From Liolophura sinensis (taxonomy: Eukaryota > Mollusca > Polyplacophora > Chitonida > Chitonidae): DNA of 64,000 bases. Positions within the stretch are counted from its first letter, which is position 1; every line of letters begins with the position of its first letter. The notes below the pieces were generated by a model. It saw only the letters and a program-made list of their open reading frames with translations, ran no database searches and was not told where the DNA came from. Positions 29,301-39,616 of this stretch are shown here, piece after piece. Made by a program: the position numbers and the translations under genes. The stretch is taken from positions 86,697,836 through 86,761,835 of the forward strand of contig NC_088295.1 of the NCBI RefSeq assembly GCF_032854445.1, in the 5' to 3' direction.

Positions 29301-32300
29301 AATAGTAATGGCGGAGTGATAATTCTAACGAAGTGATGTGGTGATACTGACGACGTGTCGATATGTACGGCTTCGTAACAACTAGGGCATAATAACGACC
29401 GTGTGATAACGACTTGATAATAATTGAGACGTGATAATAATGACGCCTCGTCACATACCTCTGCGCACAGGACGGTAGCGAGAGCATGAGCTGAGCCAGC
29501 GGTACTGTCTGTAGTAGGAACAGAACCCGGATAGAAGACAGCAGTTCTGGTGGGGAATCTTGTCATGTTCAAGGTATCGACGGTACTGGCGGGGGGAGAC
29601 GGGATTATAGCGGACAAGGCCGCCGCCTGTCAGCGCATCGGTGTTCAAGGACCAGGTGTATCTCCATCCCCACCATCCTCTCCACCGTATCCTTCGCAGC
29701 TTATAACAGCATTTCTGTACAGGAACAGAACGGTCAAAATGTATGTATATATATCTGCTTTAACACGTCACAAGTGGATGCCGCCATGACTTCCGTGTAT
29801 ATCATCCGTGCATTTCACAAATATTAAGGTGGCCCAGGCGTAAGTTTAGGACTCATTAGTTTAAATCAAAGCAGCCGTATCTTTCTGGATAAATGCAGCA
29901 ATTTTTTTCTGGATAAACTCTATATATGCCACACGGAGAGAATCAAATTCCAGCAAAGTGCGGCATTGTTACACAGATCTATACCATAAGGTTTCTCCTG
30001 TGTATGGTGGTCAATGATTTCACCACAGTTTTCCAATGTAGTGCAGTCTCAGCGCATATTTACAGCGCTTTCTTTCTGGAAAGCCTTAGACTACTGTCTG
30101 TACACTCGCAGTTTAAATGCGGCAAGCCAAATGTTGCAATGTTAAAAGAAACATTCAAACATTTTATTCAGTATGAAAAATTGTCTTCAGTGTATACGTT
30201 TCGATGTTCAGACACCCAAAAAACGTATTCAAAAACAGAATAAAAGCCATAATTAAAGTTGAAGTACTAGTATGATGTGAACATTATAATTACCCTGGCT
30301 CCACTCCAGCGCCAGGGTGACAGTGTTGTATAGAAGCAGTAGTTGCCTTCCCACCAGCCGGATTCCCACCATGCGTATGTGAAGCGCGGGTCGAAGAAAG
30401 CCTGCCAAATACTACATGGACAGTCGGAGAGTAACCGGTCCAGGGTTAGCATATAGTAAAAGTTCCAGTACTGATATGTCTGATCTTCATACCAACTCAG
30501 ACACTGCAGGGCGGGTGGCACAGTTATGCGGTTGTCATCCAGCTGGAACACCCACATCCCTGCCGTACCTGATGAATAAAACACATTTACTGGAAGAATT
30601 ATATTTATTTATTTATTTATTTATTTGCCGGACTGGAGTTGCACACTTCAAAAATGTTCACTTATACGACGGTGGCCAACACTGGCGGGAGGAAACCGGG
30701 AAGAGCCTCGGGAAACCCTAGAGCATTGGCAGGTTGCTGAAATGTCTTGCCACTTACTGAAAGAATTATAAGCATGTAAGCATTGCCTCTCTCTGCTAAC
30801 ATATGTGTAGTATAACAGACCGAAACATGAAGAGTGTACTCTTTGCTAACTATGTGCAGTATAACAGACCGAAACTTGAAGAGTGTAATAAGGACAGCCA
30901 GAACAGTGTGATAGTTGACAAATGATCACACGTAATTGGTGAAATCGGCAGGTTTTGTCAATTTGCCTCAGTTAGGGTTTTATACAGTAACATTTTCAGA
31001 TATCTTTTTCACACAGACTTAGACTCAGAGTACAGGTGTTACTGGCTGGGTGGACAGTACATGTAAGACAAAATTACCTGCAGCTCATGCTGGCTTCCTC
31101 TCCGGACGTACGTGGGAAGGTCTGGCAACTCTTGCGGATGGTCGTGGGTTTCCCCCGGACTCTGCCCGGTTTCCACCCACCAGAATGCTGGCCGCCGTCA
31201 TATAAGTGAAATATGCTTGAGTACGGCGTAAAACACCAATCAAATAAAAAAAAATAAACAAAACTACCTGTATTTCCTGTAATTTGGTCTATCCTCATGG
31301 CTTCCAAACGTTTGCTGTACGGTGAGTTGTAATATTTTGTCCGGCTCATCTGGAACCCTATTCCAGGTGTGTAGGAATAACTGGTTTTTGGCCAAAGCAT
31401 GCCTCCGTTGCCATAGAGAATCACAGCAAACGACCGCTGGTAGTCTGTGGCTAGAATGCACTGAAAGGTGTTCGTCTGCAACGCAACAGTCAAAAAGTTA
31501 ATATCTTTAATGAACATTAACGAACTTTTTTTTCAATAAAATGTCATTTTGACATTCTCCTTGTCAGGACCACAGAGGAAATATGCTTGCGACGGTCAGT
31601 TTTCATGTAGCTGTCTTTTCAAATGGCTCAAAGCTAAGTATCAAAGTAGCAAAATAGCATTTCTTTCCATACCTGATATCGGTAGTAAAATGGGGACGTT
31701 ACAATAGTACCTGTTCTCGTGCTAATGATAAAATTTCCCATCATGCTAGTATAATGTCTTAAACAAATGGAGGATTCCGATTTTCATTATTCTCTCATAG
31801 ACAACTATTACTGTCATTCAGAAAAGATCATTAATATATAGGATTGCTCACGTTACATTCTGGCATACCTCTGATCTATATGGTTGCAACAGGTTGTACC
31901 ACGTGACTTTGAGAATCCAGCGGGCTTTGAAGGGCCTTACATACTTCTTGCTTGATATAAACCGGTTGACTCTGTCGAACAGAACTGAAGAGTCTTTGCC
32001 GTATCGTGTTTTGCCATTGGTGTAGATCTGGTAGTACACCCGAGAGTTGAAGTAATTGTAATAATAGTAATAGTAATAGTAATAGTAACGGTTGTAATAA
32101 TACGTGGTGGAGTCTGTCCAAAATGGGGCGACGATCTTTAAGTCACGGTAAGGAAATTTCCTGGCGTAGAAGCTATTGTAATAGGATCCCATTGTAATAT
32201 AGCCGTTTGTGGAGATCTGCAAGGAACAATTCTCAGTATATATATATGATAGGTAAATTGGGGTCTAACGTATAGCATTGTATGAAAATAAAATCCAATA

Positions 32301-35300
32301 TATCCTTTGTCATTGTACATGTCATGTGATTAAAACTGAACACACAGAGCTGCCTATTTCTGTACTGAGTTGTAAACAATTCTAAATTCACGGGCTCTCA
32401 ACATGTTAGGTGCCTACTAGTTTGTGGAGAAGTTATTTTAGAATAAATAACCACTCAGTTATGAAAATGTGGAATGCTGAACAAAGTACTTCAAATAAAT
32501 ATGTGAAGTCAGGCTGTATTAAAACGACCGTCTGACAGCTTGTAGAGAATCTGTGGTTGTCCATTCATCTATTGATTGTCCCATTCACACATCTGAGTGA
32601 TGATACTTACATAGAGGTTGTATTCTCGGGTAGAATGTGTGGGAAATCCCATGCTTGTATACAGGTAAGCTAAACTGTCGTCACCAGTAAGGCCCCAGTC
32701 CCCTTCATTGTATCCATATTCAACCAACTCTATAACAGATGTAAATAATTAGTTAAAAATCACATCCAATACGACATGGAAATATCATAAATCTAGAAAA
32801 TTCTTGCAATTGTCCTACCTTCCGAAATTGTTGTAGACTCTGTTGTAGTTGAAGTTGTTGCAGTGTCAGGAGCAATAGTTGTTGTTGTCTGAGTCGTAGC
32901 TGAAGTTGATGTAGTATCACCATCAGTTGTTGTTGTCTGTTTTGCAGCTGAAATCATTGTAGTATCATCAGCAGGAATTGTTGTTGCCTGTGTCGTAGTT
33001 GAAGTTGTTGCAGTATCATGAGCAATTGTTGTTGTTGTTGCCTGCGTCCAAGTTGATGGTGCTGTAGTATCAGCAGCAATTGTTGTTGTGGCCTGTGTCG
33101 CAGCTGAAGTTGTTGTAGTATCAGCAGCAGGAGTTGTTGTTGTCTGTGTCGCAGCTGAAGTAGTTGTAGTATCAGCAGCAGGAGCTGTTGTTACCTGTGT
33201 CGCAGCTGAAGTAGTTGTAGTATCAGCAGCAGGAGTTTTTGTTGCTTGTGTCGTGGTTGAAGTTGTTATAGCATCGGCAGTAGTAGTCGTTGTTGCCTGT
33301 GTCACAGATGAAGTCGTTGTTGCATCGGTAGCAGGAGTTGCTGTTGCCTGTGTCGTAGGTGAAGTTGTTGTAGTATCAGCAGCAGGAGTTGTTGTTGTCT
33401 GTGTCGCAGCTGAAGTAGTTGTAGTATCAGCAGCAGGAGCTGTTGTTACCTGTGTCGCAGCTGAAGTAGTTGTAGTATCAGCAGCAGGAGTTTTTGTTGC
33501 TTGTGTCGTGGTTGAAGTTGTTATAGCATCGGCAGTAGTAGTCGTTGTTGCCTGTGTCACAGATGAAGTCGTTGTTGCATCGGTAGCAGGAGTTGCTGTT
33601 GCCTGTGTCGTAGGTGAAGTTGTTGTAGTATCAGCAGCAGGAGTTGTTGTTGTCTGTGTCGCAGCTGAAGTAGTTGTAGTATCAGCAGCAGGAGTTGTTG
33701 TTGTCTGTGTCGCAGCTGAAGTAGTTGTAGTATCAGCAGCAGAAGTTGTTGTTGTCTGTGTCGCAGCTGAAGTAGTTGTAGTATCAGCAGCAGAAGTTGT
33801 TGTTGTCTGTGTCGCAGATGAAGTAGTTGTAGTATCAGCAGCAGAAGTTGTTGTTGTCTGTGTCGCAGCTGAAGTTGTTGTAGTATCAGCAGCAGGAGTT
33901 GTTGTTGCTTGTGTCGTGGTTGAAGTTGTTATAGCATCGGCAGTAGTAGTCGTTGTTGCCTGTGTCACAGATGAAGTCGTTGTTGCATCGGTAGCAGGAG
34001 TTGCTGTTGTCTGTGTCGTAGTTGAAGTCGTTGTAGTATCAGCAGCAGGAGTTTTTGTTGCCTGTGTCGTGGTTGAAGTCGTTGTAGTATCAGCAGCAGG
34101 AGTTGTTGTTGCCTGTGTCGTAGCTGAAGTTGTTGTAGTATCAGCAGCAGAAGTTGTTGTTGTCTGTGTCGCAGCTGAAGTAGTTGTAGTATCAGCAGCA
34201 GGAGTTGCTGTTGCCTGTGTCGCAGCTGAAGTTGTTGTAGTATCAGCAGCAGAAGTTGTTGTTGTCTGTGTCGCAGCTGAAGTTGTTGTAGTATCAGCAG
34301 CAGAAGTTGTTGTTGTTTGTGTCGCAGCTGAAGTAGTTGTAGTATCAGCAGCAGAAGTTGTTGTTGCCTGTGTCGTAGCTGAAGTTGTTGTAGTATCAGC
34401 AGCAGGAGTTGTTGTTGTCTGTGTCGCAGCTGAAGTAGTTGTAGTATCAGCAGCAGAAGTTGTTGTTGTCTGTGTCGCAGCTGAAGTAGTTGTAGTATCA
34501 GCAGCAGAAGTTGTTGTTGTCTGTGTCGCAGATGAAGTAGTTGTAGTATCAGCAGCAGGAGTTGTTGTTGTCTGTGTCGCAGCTGAAGTAGTTGTAGTAT
34601 CAGCAGCAGAAGTTGTTGTTGTCTGTGTCGCAGCTGAAGTAGTTGTAGTATCAGCAGCAGAAGTTGTTATTGCCTGTGTCGTAGGTGAAGTTGTTGTAGT
34701 ATCAGCAGCAGGAGTTGTTGTTGTCTGTGTCGCAGCTGAAGTAGTTGTAGTATCAGCAGCAGAAGTTGTTGTTGCCTGTGTCGTAGGTGAAGTTGTTGTA
34801 GTATCAGCAGCAGGAGTTGTTGTTGTCTGTGTCGCAGCTGAAGTAGTTGTAGTATCAGCAGCAGAAGTTGTTGTTGTCTGTGTCGCAGCTGAAGTAGTTG
34901 TAGTATCAGCAGCAGGAGTTGTTGTTGCCTGTGTCGCAGCTGAAGTTGTTGTAGTATCAGCAGCAGAAGTTGTTGTTGTTTGTGTCGCAGCTGAAGTTGT
35001 TGTAGTATCAGCAGCAGAAGTTGTTGTTGCCTGTGTCGCAGCTGAAGTAGTTGTAGTATCAGCAGCAGAAGTTGTTGTTGCCTGTGTCGTAGCTGAAGTT
35101 GTTGTAGTATCAGCAGCAGGAGTTGTTGTCTGTGTCGCAGCTGAAGTAGTTGTAGTATCAGCAGCGGGAGTCGTTGTTGCCTGTGTCACAGTTGAGGTCG
35201 TTGTTGCATCGGCAGCAGGAGTTGTTGTTTCTTGTGTCGTACCTGAAGTTGTATCACCAGCAATTGTTGTTGTTGCCTGTGTCGTTGCTGAAGTTGTTGT

Positions 35301-35673
35301 AGTATCAGCAGCAATAGTTATTGTTTCCAGAAGGACTGCAGTAAAGCCGAGAACACAATCAGGTATTTATCGTCAACGCAGTTAAGTTTTGAATTAGACC
35401 TACGATTTTCATTGCCATACAGAAACATGTGTGTCTGTGTGTATTAATGACCAAATGCTTTGCCAGTTAATAATGTTAATTATTTAATTCAAGTCAAACA
35501 TTTTAAATGATACAGGAAAACTATTCTTGTTCAGTCAACATGACACTGAGTGTTCTGTAATGAAATACATACCATTCAATACATTACACTGAACGACAAG
35601 AATGTACGTCTAACGTTAAGTGTATCGTCTCACCTATCAAAACCCAACCGGTCCATCTTCTGAAAAGCCACAT
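9069..35673 (-). CDS. MUC4-like: MUC4-like transmembrane mucin (NIDO-AMOP-vWD-EGF-SEA)
   Basis: This is a large type I surface mucin of about 2,500 residues. ATG is at 35673-35671 and TGA at 9071-9069. Exons read from splice signals, high to low: 35634-35673, 32819-35335, 32611-32729, 31869-32216, 31268-31475, 30294-30568, 29459-29714, 27915-28169, 27631-27765, 26989-27192, 26475-26720, 25910-26121, 25538-25721, about 24059-24225, 23569-23685, 21906-22037, 21249-21368, 20717-20833, 19486-19734, 18253-18372, 17048-17173, 16117-16242, 15316-15438, 14728-14973, 14408-14533, 13805-13927, 12973-13095, 12595-12707, 12259-12317, 11934-11979, 11181-11266, 10522-10565, 9442-9595, 9069-9153. Phases match at nearly all junctions. 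The domain order is that of vertebrate MUC4. About four one-base frame conflicts lie between 24.1 and 26.6 kb. Exons outside the domain cores are less certain. Confidence 0.9.
10020..10330 (+). mobile_element. SINE (family A)
   Basis: Contains the family core CCTGCGGATGGTCGTGGG...CCACCATAATGCTGGCCGC, an AAACACCA-type block and an AAAT tail. The 5' part (GCTCGAACC...GGTCCGAGTTC) resembles tRNA promoter boxes. It lies in an intron of the mucin gene, on the opposite strand. Confidence 0.8.
11181..11266 (-). CDS. Mucin gene exon 31: membrane-proximal EGF-like segment
   Basis: Reads [20 protein letters not shown]...AECFR between AG acceptor and GTAAGT donor, phase 0 to phase 2. The four Cys are spaced like half an EGF. 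The MUC4 order SEA-EGF-TM predicts an EGF here. Confidence 0.75.
11934..12707 (-). CDS. Mucin gene exons 28-30: SEA domain
   Basis: Three small exons join in phase to read [17 protein letters not shown]..., then [19 protein letters not shown], then [16 protein letters not shown]. This matches the SEA pattern of an initial beta strand, a helix, and a final GSV-x-V-x-x-x-VVF strand. No obvious GSVVV autocleavage site is seen; GSVSAV takes its place. SEA domains sit close to the membrane in many mucins. Confidence 0.8.
12973..24225 (-). CDS. Mucin gene exons 14-27: EGF / calcium-binding EGF array
   Basis: Fourteen exons, nearly all flanked by phase-1 introns, so each EGF can be lost or gained without frame change. 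Most start with DIDEC or a variant, the calcium-binding EGF signature (23569-23685, 20717-20833, 18253-18372, 17048-17173, 15316-15438, 14408-14533, 13805-13927). Two double-length exons (19486-19734 and 14728-14973) begin with a laminin/scavenger-type EGF ([11 protein letters not shown] and [11 protein letters not shown]) followed by a second EGF. They look like an ancient internal duplication. Exon 14 (24059-24225) holds [11 protein letters not shown] and [12 protein letters not shown] with one frame conflict near 24150 and an unresolved 3' end. The array is much longer than in vertebrate MUC4. Confidence 0.88.
16050..16160 (-). repeat. Tandem duplication of exon 22 end plus donor
   Basis: The last part of EGF exon 22 (ending 16117), its GTAAGT donor and the start of the intron are copied once, about 62 bp downstream in the gene. 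The copied donor now reads GTCAGT. Confidence 0.8.
16620..16788 (+). mobile_element. SINE (family A), 3' part
   Basis: Family A core with CTCTGCCCGGTTTCCTCCC and an AAATAAATAAAT tail, in a mucin gene intron. Confidence 0.8.
17735..18253 (-). repeat. 51-bp tandem array, about 10 copies, each with a splice donor
   Basis: Starts exactly at the 3' end of EGF exon 20. Each 51-bp unit carries ACTG|GTAAGG or ACTG|GTAAAG, the same donor as the exon. All are in phase 1 and the exon frame stays open through all units (repeat peptide [17 protein letters not shown]). Unit variants (GRAAHYS, GRFDLYS, GIFAHYS) show later divergence. More degenerate copies seem to continue to about 17480. Confidence 0.92.
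18412..18538 (+). mobile_element. SINE (family A), truncated
   Basis: Contains CTCTGTCCGGTTTTCTCAC, CTGGCCGCCGTCGTATG and an AAATAAATAAAT tail. It lies next to the 46-bp minisatellite in the same intron. Confidence 0.75.
18540..19262. repeat. Minisatellite, 23-bp unit in 46-bp dimers
   Basis: The core reads CCTCCATGCGAACATTACAG then CATTCTGCATGTGAACGC. The two 23-bp halves are themselves related, so this is a dimer array. The edges are degenerate. It fills most of the intron between EGF exons 19 and 20. Confidence 0.9.
19270..19492 (-). repeat. Short-period array seeded at exon 19 donor
   Basis: Exon 19 ends GTGTACAG|GTATGGGG at 19486. The same CAGGTATGG-like word recurs every 20-26 bp on the minus strand down to about 19270, in degenerating form. 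Confidence 0.8.
19868..20090. mobile_element. MITE-like element with terminal inverted repeats
   Basis: The left end (GCAAAGCTGTCTTAGACTTA) and the reverse complement of the right end (GAAGCTGTCTTTGACTTAAG) match as an inverted repeat of about 35 bp. The length is about 220 bp and there is no coding capacity. It resembles small non-autonomous DNA transposons common in invertebrates. The target duplication is not clear. Confidence 0.7.
20275..20785 (-). repeat. 84-bp tandem array, about 6 copies, of half EGF exon plus donor
   Basis: Each unit has about 60 bp of the 3' half of EGF exon 18 (peptide type [18 protein letters not shown]), then GTAAGT and about 20 bp of intron. Exon 18 itself (ending 20717) supplies the first unit. 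All but the last unit keep GTAAGT; the last has ATAAGT. Confidence 0.92.
22739..23088 (-). mobile_element. Full-length tRNA-derived SINE (family B)
   Basis: Flanked by a 12-bp target duplication TGTTATTTAGTG (22727-22738 and 23089-23100). On the minus strand the head reads TAGCACAGTTGGTGGAGC (A-box-like), then GGATCAATCC (B-box-like). The tail is the short TGTGTGC-type end. It is in a mucin gene intron. Confidence 0.9.
24952..25560 (-). repeat. Array of 22-27 bp units seeded at exon 13 donor
   Basis: On the minus strand, units of the type GTACGTGACACATACTGAAT repeat about 25 times with much variation. The end of exon 13 (GACACAGCTGGATAG|GTACGTGAC) is itself a unit, so the array crosses the splice site into coding sequence. 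Confidence 0.9.
25538..26121 (-). CDS. Mucin gene exons 12-13: Ig-like strand region and first EGF half
   Basis: Exon 12 (25910-26121) reads [40 protein letters not shown] and [14 protein letters not shown]. It aligns by eye with the segment that follows vWD in vertebrate MUC4 (YKGQTTLIQY...LLWTPKSLEP). A run of six A (coding sense) at 25997-26002 breaks the frame between these halves by one base. Exon 13 (25538-25721) encodes [18 protein letters not shown]...CTCDTA, matching the Cys-rich part after it in MUC4. Its 3' end is itself a unit of the tandem array that fills the next intron. Confidence 0.8.
26282..26392. repeat. (CT)n microsatellite followed by (TA)n
   Basis: About 82 bp of perfect CT dinucleotide, then a short AT stretch, in a mucin gene intron. 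Confidence 0.98.
26475..28169 (-). CDS. Mucin gene exons 8-11: vWD domain
   Basis: Exon 8 begins [20 protein letters not shown], the defining GDPH and YTFN motifs of a von Willebrand D domain. Exon 9 gives [11 protein letters not shown], and exon 10 gives [19 protein letters not shown], the usual GLLG...DDF motif. Exon 11 gives SVFNYRPG, then [18 protein letters not shown]. In MUC4 this GDPH site lies where the precursor is cleaved; here the motif is kept. Two one-base frame conflicts occur in exon 11, near 26570 and near 26495. Confidence 0.88.
28720..29450. repeat. Degenerate GATAATAATGACG-type low-complexity intron
   Basis: On the plus strand, words such as GATAATAATGACG and GTGATAATAA recur irregularly, most densely at 29165-29450. 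It lies directly after the donor of AMOP exon 7 in gene orientation. Confidence 0.65.
29459..30568 (-). CDS. Mucin gene exons 6-7: AMOP domain
   Basis: Exon 6 (30294-30568) carries CLSWYEDQ and [14 protein letters not shown]. Exon 7 (29459-29714) carries [28 protein letters not shown] and ending RYRPVRR. The paired-Cys pattern (CPC, then CCY, then CC-C-YY-RP) is the AMOP signature found next to NIDO and vWD in MUC4 and SUSD2. The exons join in phase 0. Exon 6 is unusually rich in Trp and Tyr. Confidence 0.9.
30600..30735 (-). mobile_element. SINE (family A), minus orientation
   Basis: An ATTT-rich tail at the left, then ATACGACGGTGGCCAACAC and GGAGGAAACCGGGAAGAGCC, the reverse complement of the family core. 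Confidence 0.8.
31090..31263 (+). mobile_element. SINE (family A)
   Basis: GACGTACGTGGGAAGGTCTG, TCTGCCCGGTTTCCACCCAC and GGCGTAAAACACCAATCAAA with an A-rich tail that abuts the exon 5 donor at 31267. Confidence 0.85.
31268..32729 (-). CDS. Mucin gene exons 3-5: NIDO domain
   Basis: Three exons encode a nidogen-type NIDO domain. The landmarks are [50 protein letters not shown] and [10 protein letters not shown], in the order expected of MUC4, SNED1 and nidogen. Phases agree (exon 3 ends in phase 0, exon 4 in phase 0, exon 5 in phase 1). Exon 4 carries an in-frame tyrosine run (about ten Tyr in a row) encoded by a TAC/TAT microsatellite at 32045-32100. NIDO domains are extracellular; their function in mucins is not settled. 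Confidence 0.9.
32819..35673 (-). CDS. Mucin gene exons 1-2: signal peptide and Thr-rich repeats
   Basis: Exon 1 (35634-35673) starts [13 protein letters not shown] and joins in phase to exon 2 at 35335 to give ...VLLETITIA, a plausible cleaved signal peptide. Exon 2 is one 2,517-bp exon made of about 47 copies of a 17-residue, 51-bp repeat of the type [17 protein letters not shown]. Nearly every residue is Thr, Ser, Ala, Pro, Gln or Asp, as expected for a densely O-glycosylated mucin stalk. There is no Cys in the typical units. Five-unit (255-bp) higher-order copies are visible at about 33100-33609. The exon ends E-S-T-T-I-S-E before a GTAGGA donor. Confidence 0.9.
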
Positions 35674-35900
35674 GATGGCAAGACCTGTAACAAAGCAAAA
35701 GGGAATTTAATGTTTTTGTTATGATTATGGGACAAAGGTCGTTTTAAATAATGCTGTTCACATGGGGTTTTATGTAGTCTGAAGGTAATAGGAATCTTTT
35801 AGATGGCCAATTTGAAAAAAGACAATGCACATAATTTACTTAACTTTTGTACATTTGAAATCAAAGCGAACTCCAGAACAAGGCATTATTAGAAAGTGTA
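35674..35900 (-). promoter_or_regulatory. Upstream flank of the mucin gene
   Basis: This is the sequence just 5' of the start codon. A TTTGTTACAG|GTCTTGCC acceptor-like site lies at about 35685, so there may be a non-coding first exon further upstream. No clear TATA box was recognised. Confidence 0.35.
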
Positions 35901-36350
35901 AAATTTCCTGGATTTAGCAGATATACCTCAGCGAAGACAGACTTCACACCTAGGTCCAGTAGATATACGTCAACACAAACATGCCGAACACCTGTATTTT
36001 AAAGCAGATAGGCCTAACACCTGGGTTTAGCAGATACACGTCTTGTAGACAGGGCGAACAACTGGATTTAACAGATATTTGTTCGTACAGACAGGCCTAA
36101 CGCCTTGATTTAGCAGGTACTCCTCAGTATAGATATGTCCAACAGACGGGCCGAACACCTGCTTTTAGTAAATGCACGTCAGCATCTAGACAGCCGAACA
36201 CCTGTATTTAGCAGATATTTGTTCGCACAGATAGGCCTAACACCTGGATTTAGCATATAAACGTATGCAGAGACTTGCCCATCAACCGGGTTTAGCAGAT
36301 ACACATTAGCATAGGCAGGCGGAACAAGTACATTTATAAGTACACCTTAG
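35901..36350. repeat. Minisatellite, about 46 bp unit
   Basis: About nine diverged copies of a unit with AACACCTGGATTTAGCAGAT, ACGTCAGCA and AGACAGGCCG. It lies in the 5' flank of the mucin gene. Confidence 0.85.
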
Positions 36351-36689
36351 CGGTGGTCTCCTTCTTCCACACAAACCCTCGATCATGTGGTAACGATTGA
36401 TTTCTCTACACCACGCACTAAGGCAATTAGCTCCTTTCTTAAGAGTTGGGGAAACATTGCAAAACGAATTACCCCATCTGGCCTATTCTTATCAACCTGG
36501 ACCAGGTTCACGAATTTTACAAATGACAAACGTCGCCATACATGTGATTACGGTACGGCCTTATATACAGGCGTGAGGTATACGAATAGAGTGTTAAAGA
36601 ATAGATTAAACAGATAAATCATGAATTCTATCATTGTACCTGGGAATAGTGGCGTTTTCTGTCAGATAAATGAGTAATGCATGACCCAT

Positions 36690-37145
36690 GAAAGAACCTT
36701 CGGCGGTTCTATCAAGGAAAGAAAAAACCGAGAAAATGAATAAAAAAAAAATAATAAACAAATACACAAACAAGTATAAAAAACAAAGGCAGAAAGACAA
36801 ACAAACAGACAGACTGAACACCAGGCAGACAGAAATAAAGACATACAAAAAGACCTCAAAAGAGACAGCAATATTACCAAAGAAAGAAGTACGAAAAAAA
36901 TGAAATAAAGACAGAAACAAAGAAGGAATAAATAAACAAATAGGCAAGCAAATAAGAAACAAAGAAAGAACGAAAGACAGACAGAAAATCAGACAGACAG
37001 TTAGACACACACACAAAAATAAAGAAAGAAATATAAAAAAGAAGTAAAGAGATAAATAAGCAAAGAAAAAGAAAGAAAGAAATAAGGAATTAAATAAATA
37101 AAAGAAAAATAGAGAAACAAAGAAACAAATAAATAAATATATTTA
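36690..37145. repeat. Purine-rich low-complexity tract
   Basis: A-rich sequence of AAAGAAAG, ACAGACAG and AAATAAAT words. Open frames across it are biased by-products. Confidence 0.9.
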
Positions 37146-37785
37146 AATGAACTGGCATTACCTGCACACTTCAGTTAAACCTGCTTTCCGGGCGTTTTGT
37201 CATCTGCACTTCTAACTGATCTCTTACTATATATCAGTGTGAGAGGAGCAGTCAGATATGCCAGTACTAATCAGTTTCGTCACGACGTGATTCACCAGCT
37301 GATAGAGAGAGACTAATTCAAATACGTCATAAAAGAAATTTATGCGTCATGTATTCATTAATATGTGTAATTTAACATTGGTTCCAGTAAGTCATACATT
37401 AACTGATTCGCCTATATTCCAGATAGGAAAATGCAAGCCTGGTCACGAAAACAAACAGCAGACAGTCTGGTGTACATTGAAGCATGCGGACTACCCATTA
37501 AATAGTTTGTTACGGCACCAAATCAGTCATATCCATTGCTGGGGTGGAAATAAGGTCCGGAACCCACGCTTCACAGAATTACAAGCGTCAAGTGCACGCA
37601 CTATATTTAGACACTTGCCAGAAATATCGATACACCAACCGTAAGAGGTGGTGCGCGTTTGTTTGTTGTTATTTGTTTGATCGCTGCTATGGTGCAGTAA
37701 CATGGGTTATACTGGTGTTTCACTAGGGAGGTTCCACTCTGCATAATATAACTTAGCAGAATTTCAGGCCCTAGAATTGTGCTAG

Positions 37786-37975
37786 ATATTTATTTATTAA
37801 TTTTTTTTTTTTGATTAGTGTTTTACGCCGAACTCAGGAATATTTGACTTTTTCGACTGCGGCCAACATTATGGTGGGAGGAAACCGGGCAGAGCCCGGG
37901 GGAAACCCACAACCATCCGTAGGTTGATGCAAGACCTTCAAACGTATCGCTGGAGAGGAAGCCAGCCGGCTAGAT
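37786..37975 (-). mobile_element. SINE (family A), minus orientation
   Basis: GTGTTTTACGCCGAACTCAG, then ATTATGGTGGGAGGAAACCG and CGGGCAGAGCCCGGGGGAAA, the reverse complement of the family core. Confidence 0.85.
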
Positions 37976-38630
37976 ATACCTCCTCGTGGGTGCATGTGTG
38001 TGTGTGGAAGGGGGTGGAGGTGGGGGGAGGGGTGGGGGGAGAGGGTGGGGGCTATGTTCCGTCCGCAAGGAGACCCAACGCTATGTAGTTTCGAGCTATT
38101 GCGATGATTCTTACTTGGTTGTAACAAAGGGAAAGTGTTAGTCGGCCTACATCACACCAGTGTTTCAATATCACATAGGCCTAAAAAAGCAAATGTTGAT
38201 GTTACCATTTACTTTGTGTGAGGTAGACAAGATTGTCAAACAGAATTTCTGAATATTATTTAAAAAAAAATACAAGAAGAAGAAACTAGACAAACAAATA
38301 CTAAAAACGAACTCGGGATTTTTGTCGGACTTGATATCGGCCAGTGACAAAAAGCTTGCTTTCAATCAGCAGCCTCAGACATATACCCGCGCAGCCTTCC
38401 CATTGGTGGAATTATTTGGGATCCCGCCATACTAGTATTCACTCAGTTAGCGATGGTTAGATTCATCTTTACACACGATGGTATACAGCATTGTGTGGAT
38501 GTACATTTTTGCCACCGTATCGTGTACTTCGCGAAACACTACATACTTTTGGGGAGTACAAGGTGGAAAACTGCGAACGGCTCAGTAAGGGTTGGCGGTC
38601 GCTGATTGGGCCCACGAACAGTGAGAATGA

Positions 38631-38879
38631 GTGAGTGAGTGAGTGAGTGCCTGGGGTTTAACGTCGTGCTCAACAATTTTTCAGTCATATGACGACGAAG
38701 GAATCCTTAGGGTGTATGTAATGTACCTCCTTGTTGCAGGACGGATTTTCACCGCTCTTTTATCTAGTGCTGCTTCACTGAGACGACTTACCGCAGGCAA
38801 ATAAGCTGCCCCGCCCGAGCCATTATGCTGATACGGGTCAACATGCTGATACGGGTCCCCTTCATGCTGAACGCCACAT
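38631..38879 (-). mobile_element. SINE (family B), shortened copy
   Basis: Flanked by TGAGAATGA at 38622-38630 and 38880-38888, a likely target duplication. A (GAGT)n tail is followed by the family body. Part of the body is duplicated (ATGCTGATACGGGTC twice) and the tRNA-like head is absent, as in a 5'-truncated insertion. Confidence 0.85.
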
Positions 38880-39616
38880 TGAGAATGAAAGGGAACATAC
38901 GAATCCACAGTCCTCGGTCGGGACTGAACCCTCGTCTTATAATCTTCGTGGTTATTTGATGTCATTATTCTGTTGAATACATTCAATACAGTTTATACTT
39001 TCACATCGTGGAGATAACGTATGGCTGAAATCATCATACAAATGATATATATACATATACACTGTCAATAGCCTATCTAAATGTAGGTTACAGTGAAAAA
39101 AGCAAGAGCTTCGCATTTCTTGCTCATTTACGAATTAGCATATTCGTTACCTTGCAACGACTTCTCCGTTGTCGTGGAGTTTTAGCTGTGTCGCTGTGGT
39201 ATGCCGCCCACACCTGTGGTGCTAATGCTCATGTGGTTGAAAATACCTAAACTGAATACACGTATATTTGTAAACATGCTTATTTTTTATGCATATAATT
39301 CATCTATACCAATTCAGTGAAATGATATCCCTTAGTGATACGACATAACATTCCACTCCTCTATCTGATGTACATACCATTGTAGCAATAAGAGGGTCCA
39401 GCTGTATGTGGTGTCTGCCTGTAGGCTACATTACAGCAGGTTCATGGAGTCATTTGTGTGCTTGAGATGTTCCGATTACATCCTGACTAACATGGCTTAG
39501 TCAGAATTACAGACTTTCCTCATCGCATCGTCCCGAATACTGTATCACGATGAGGGGAGCATAGCGCCGACTCTTGGGATGTCTAGCCTATACCATAACG
39601 TCTACAAAGTATCAGC

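Larger units (their letters stand above)
37146..39616. other. Intergenic DNA with two SINEs, no gene seen
   Basis: Apart from the SINE copies at 37786-37975 and 38631-38879 I found no exon. There is a G-rich stretch at 37998-38050. The part next to the galactosyltransferase start would hold its promoter, but no motif stands out. Confidence 0.5.
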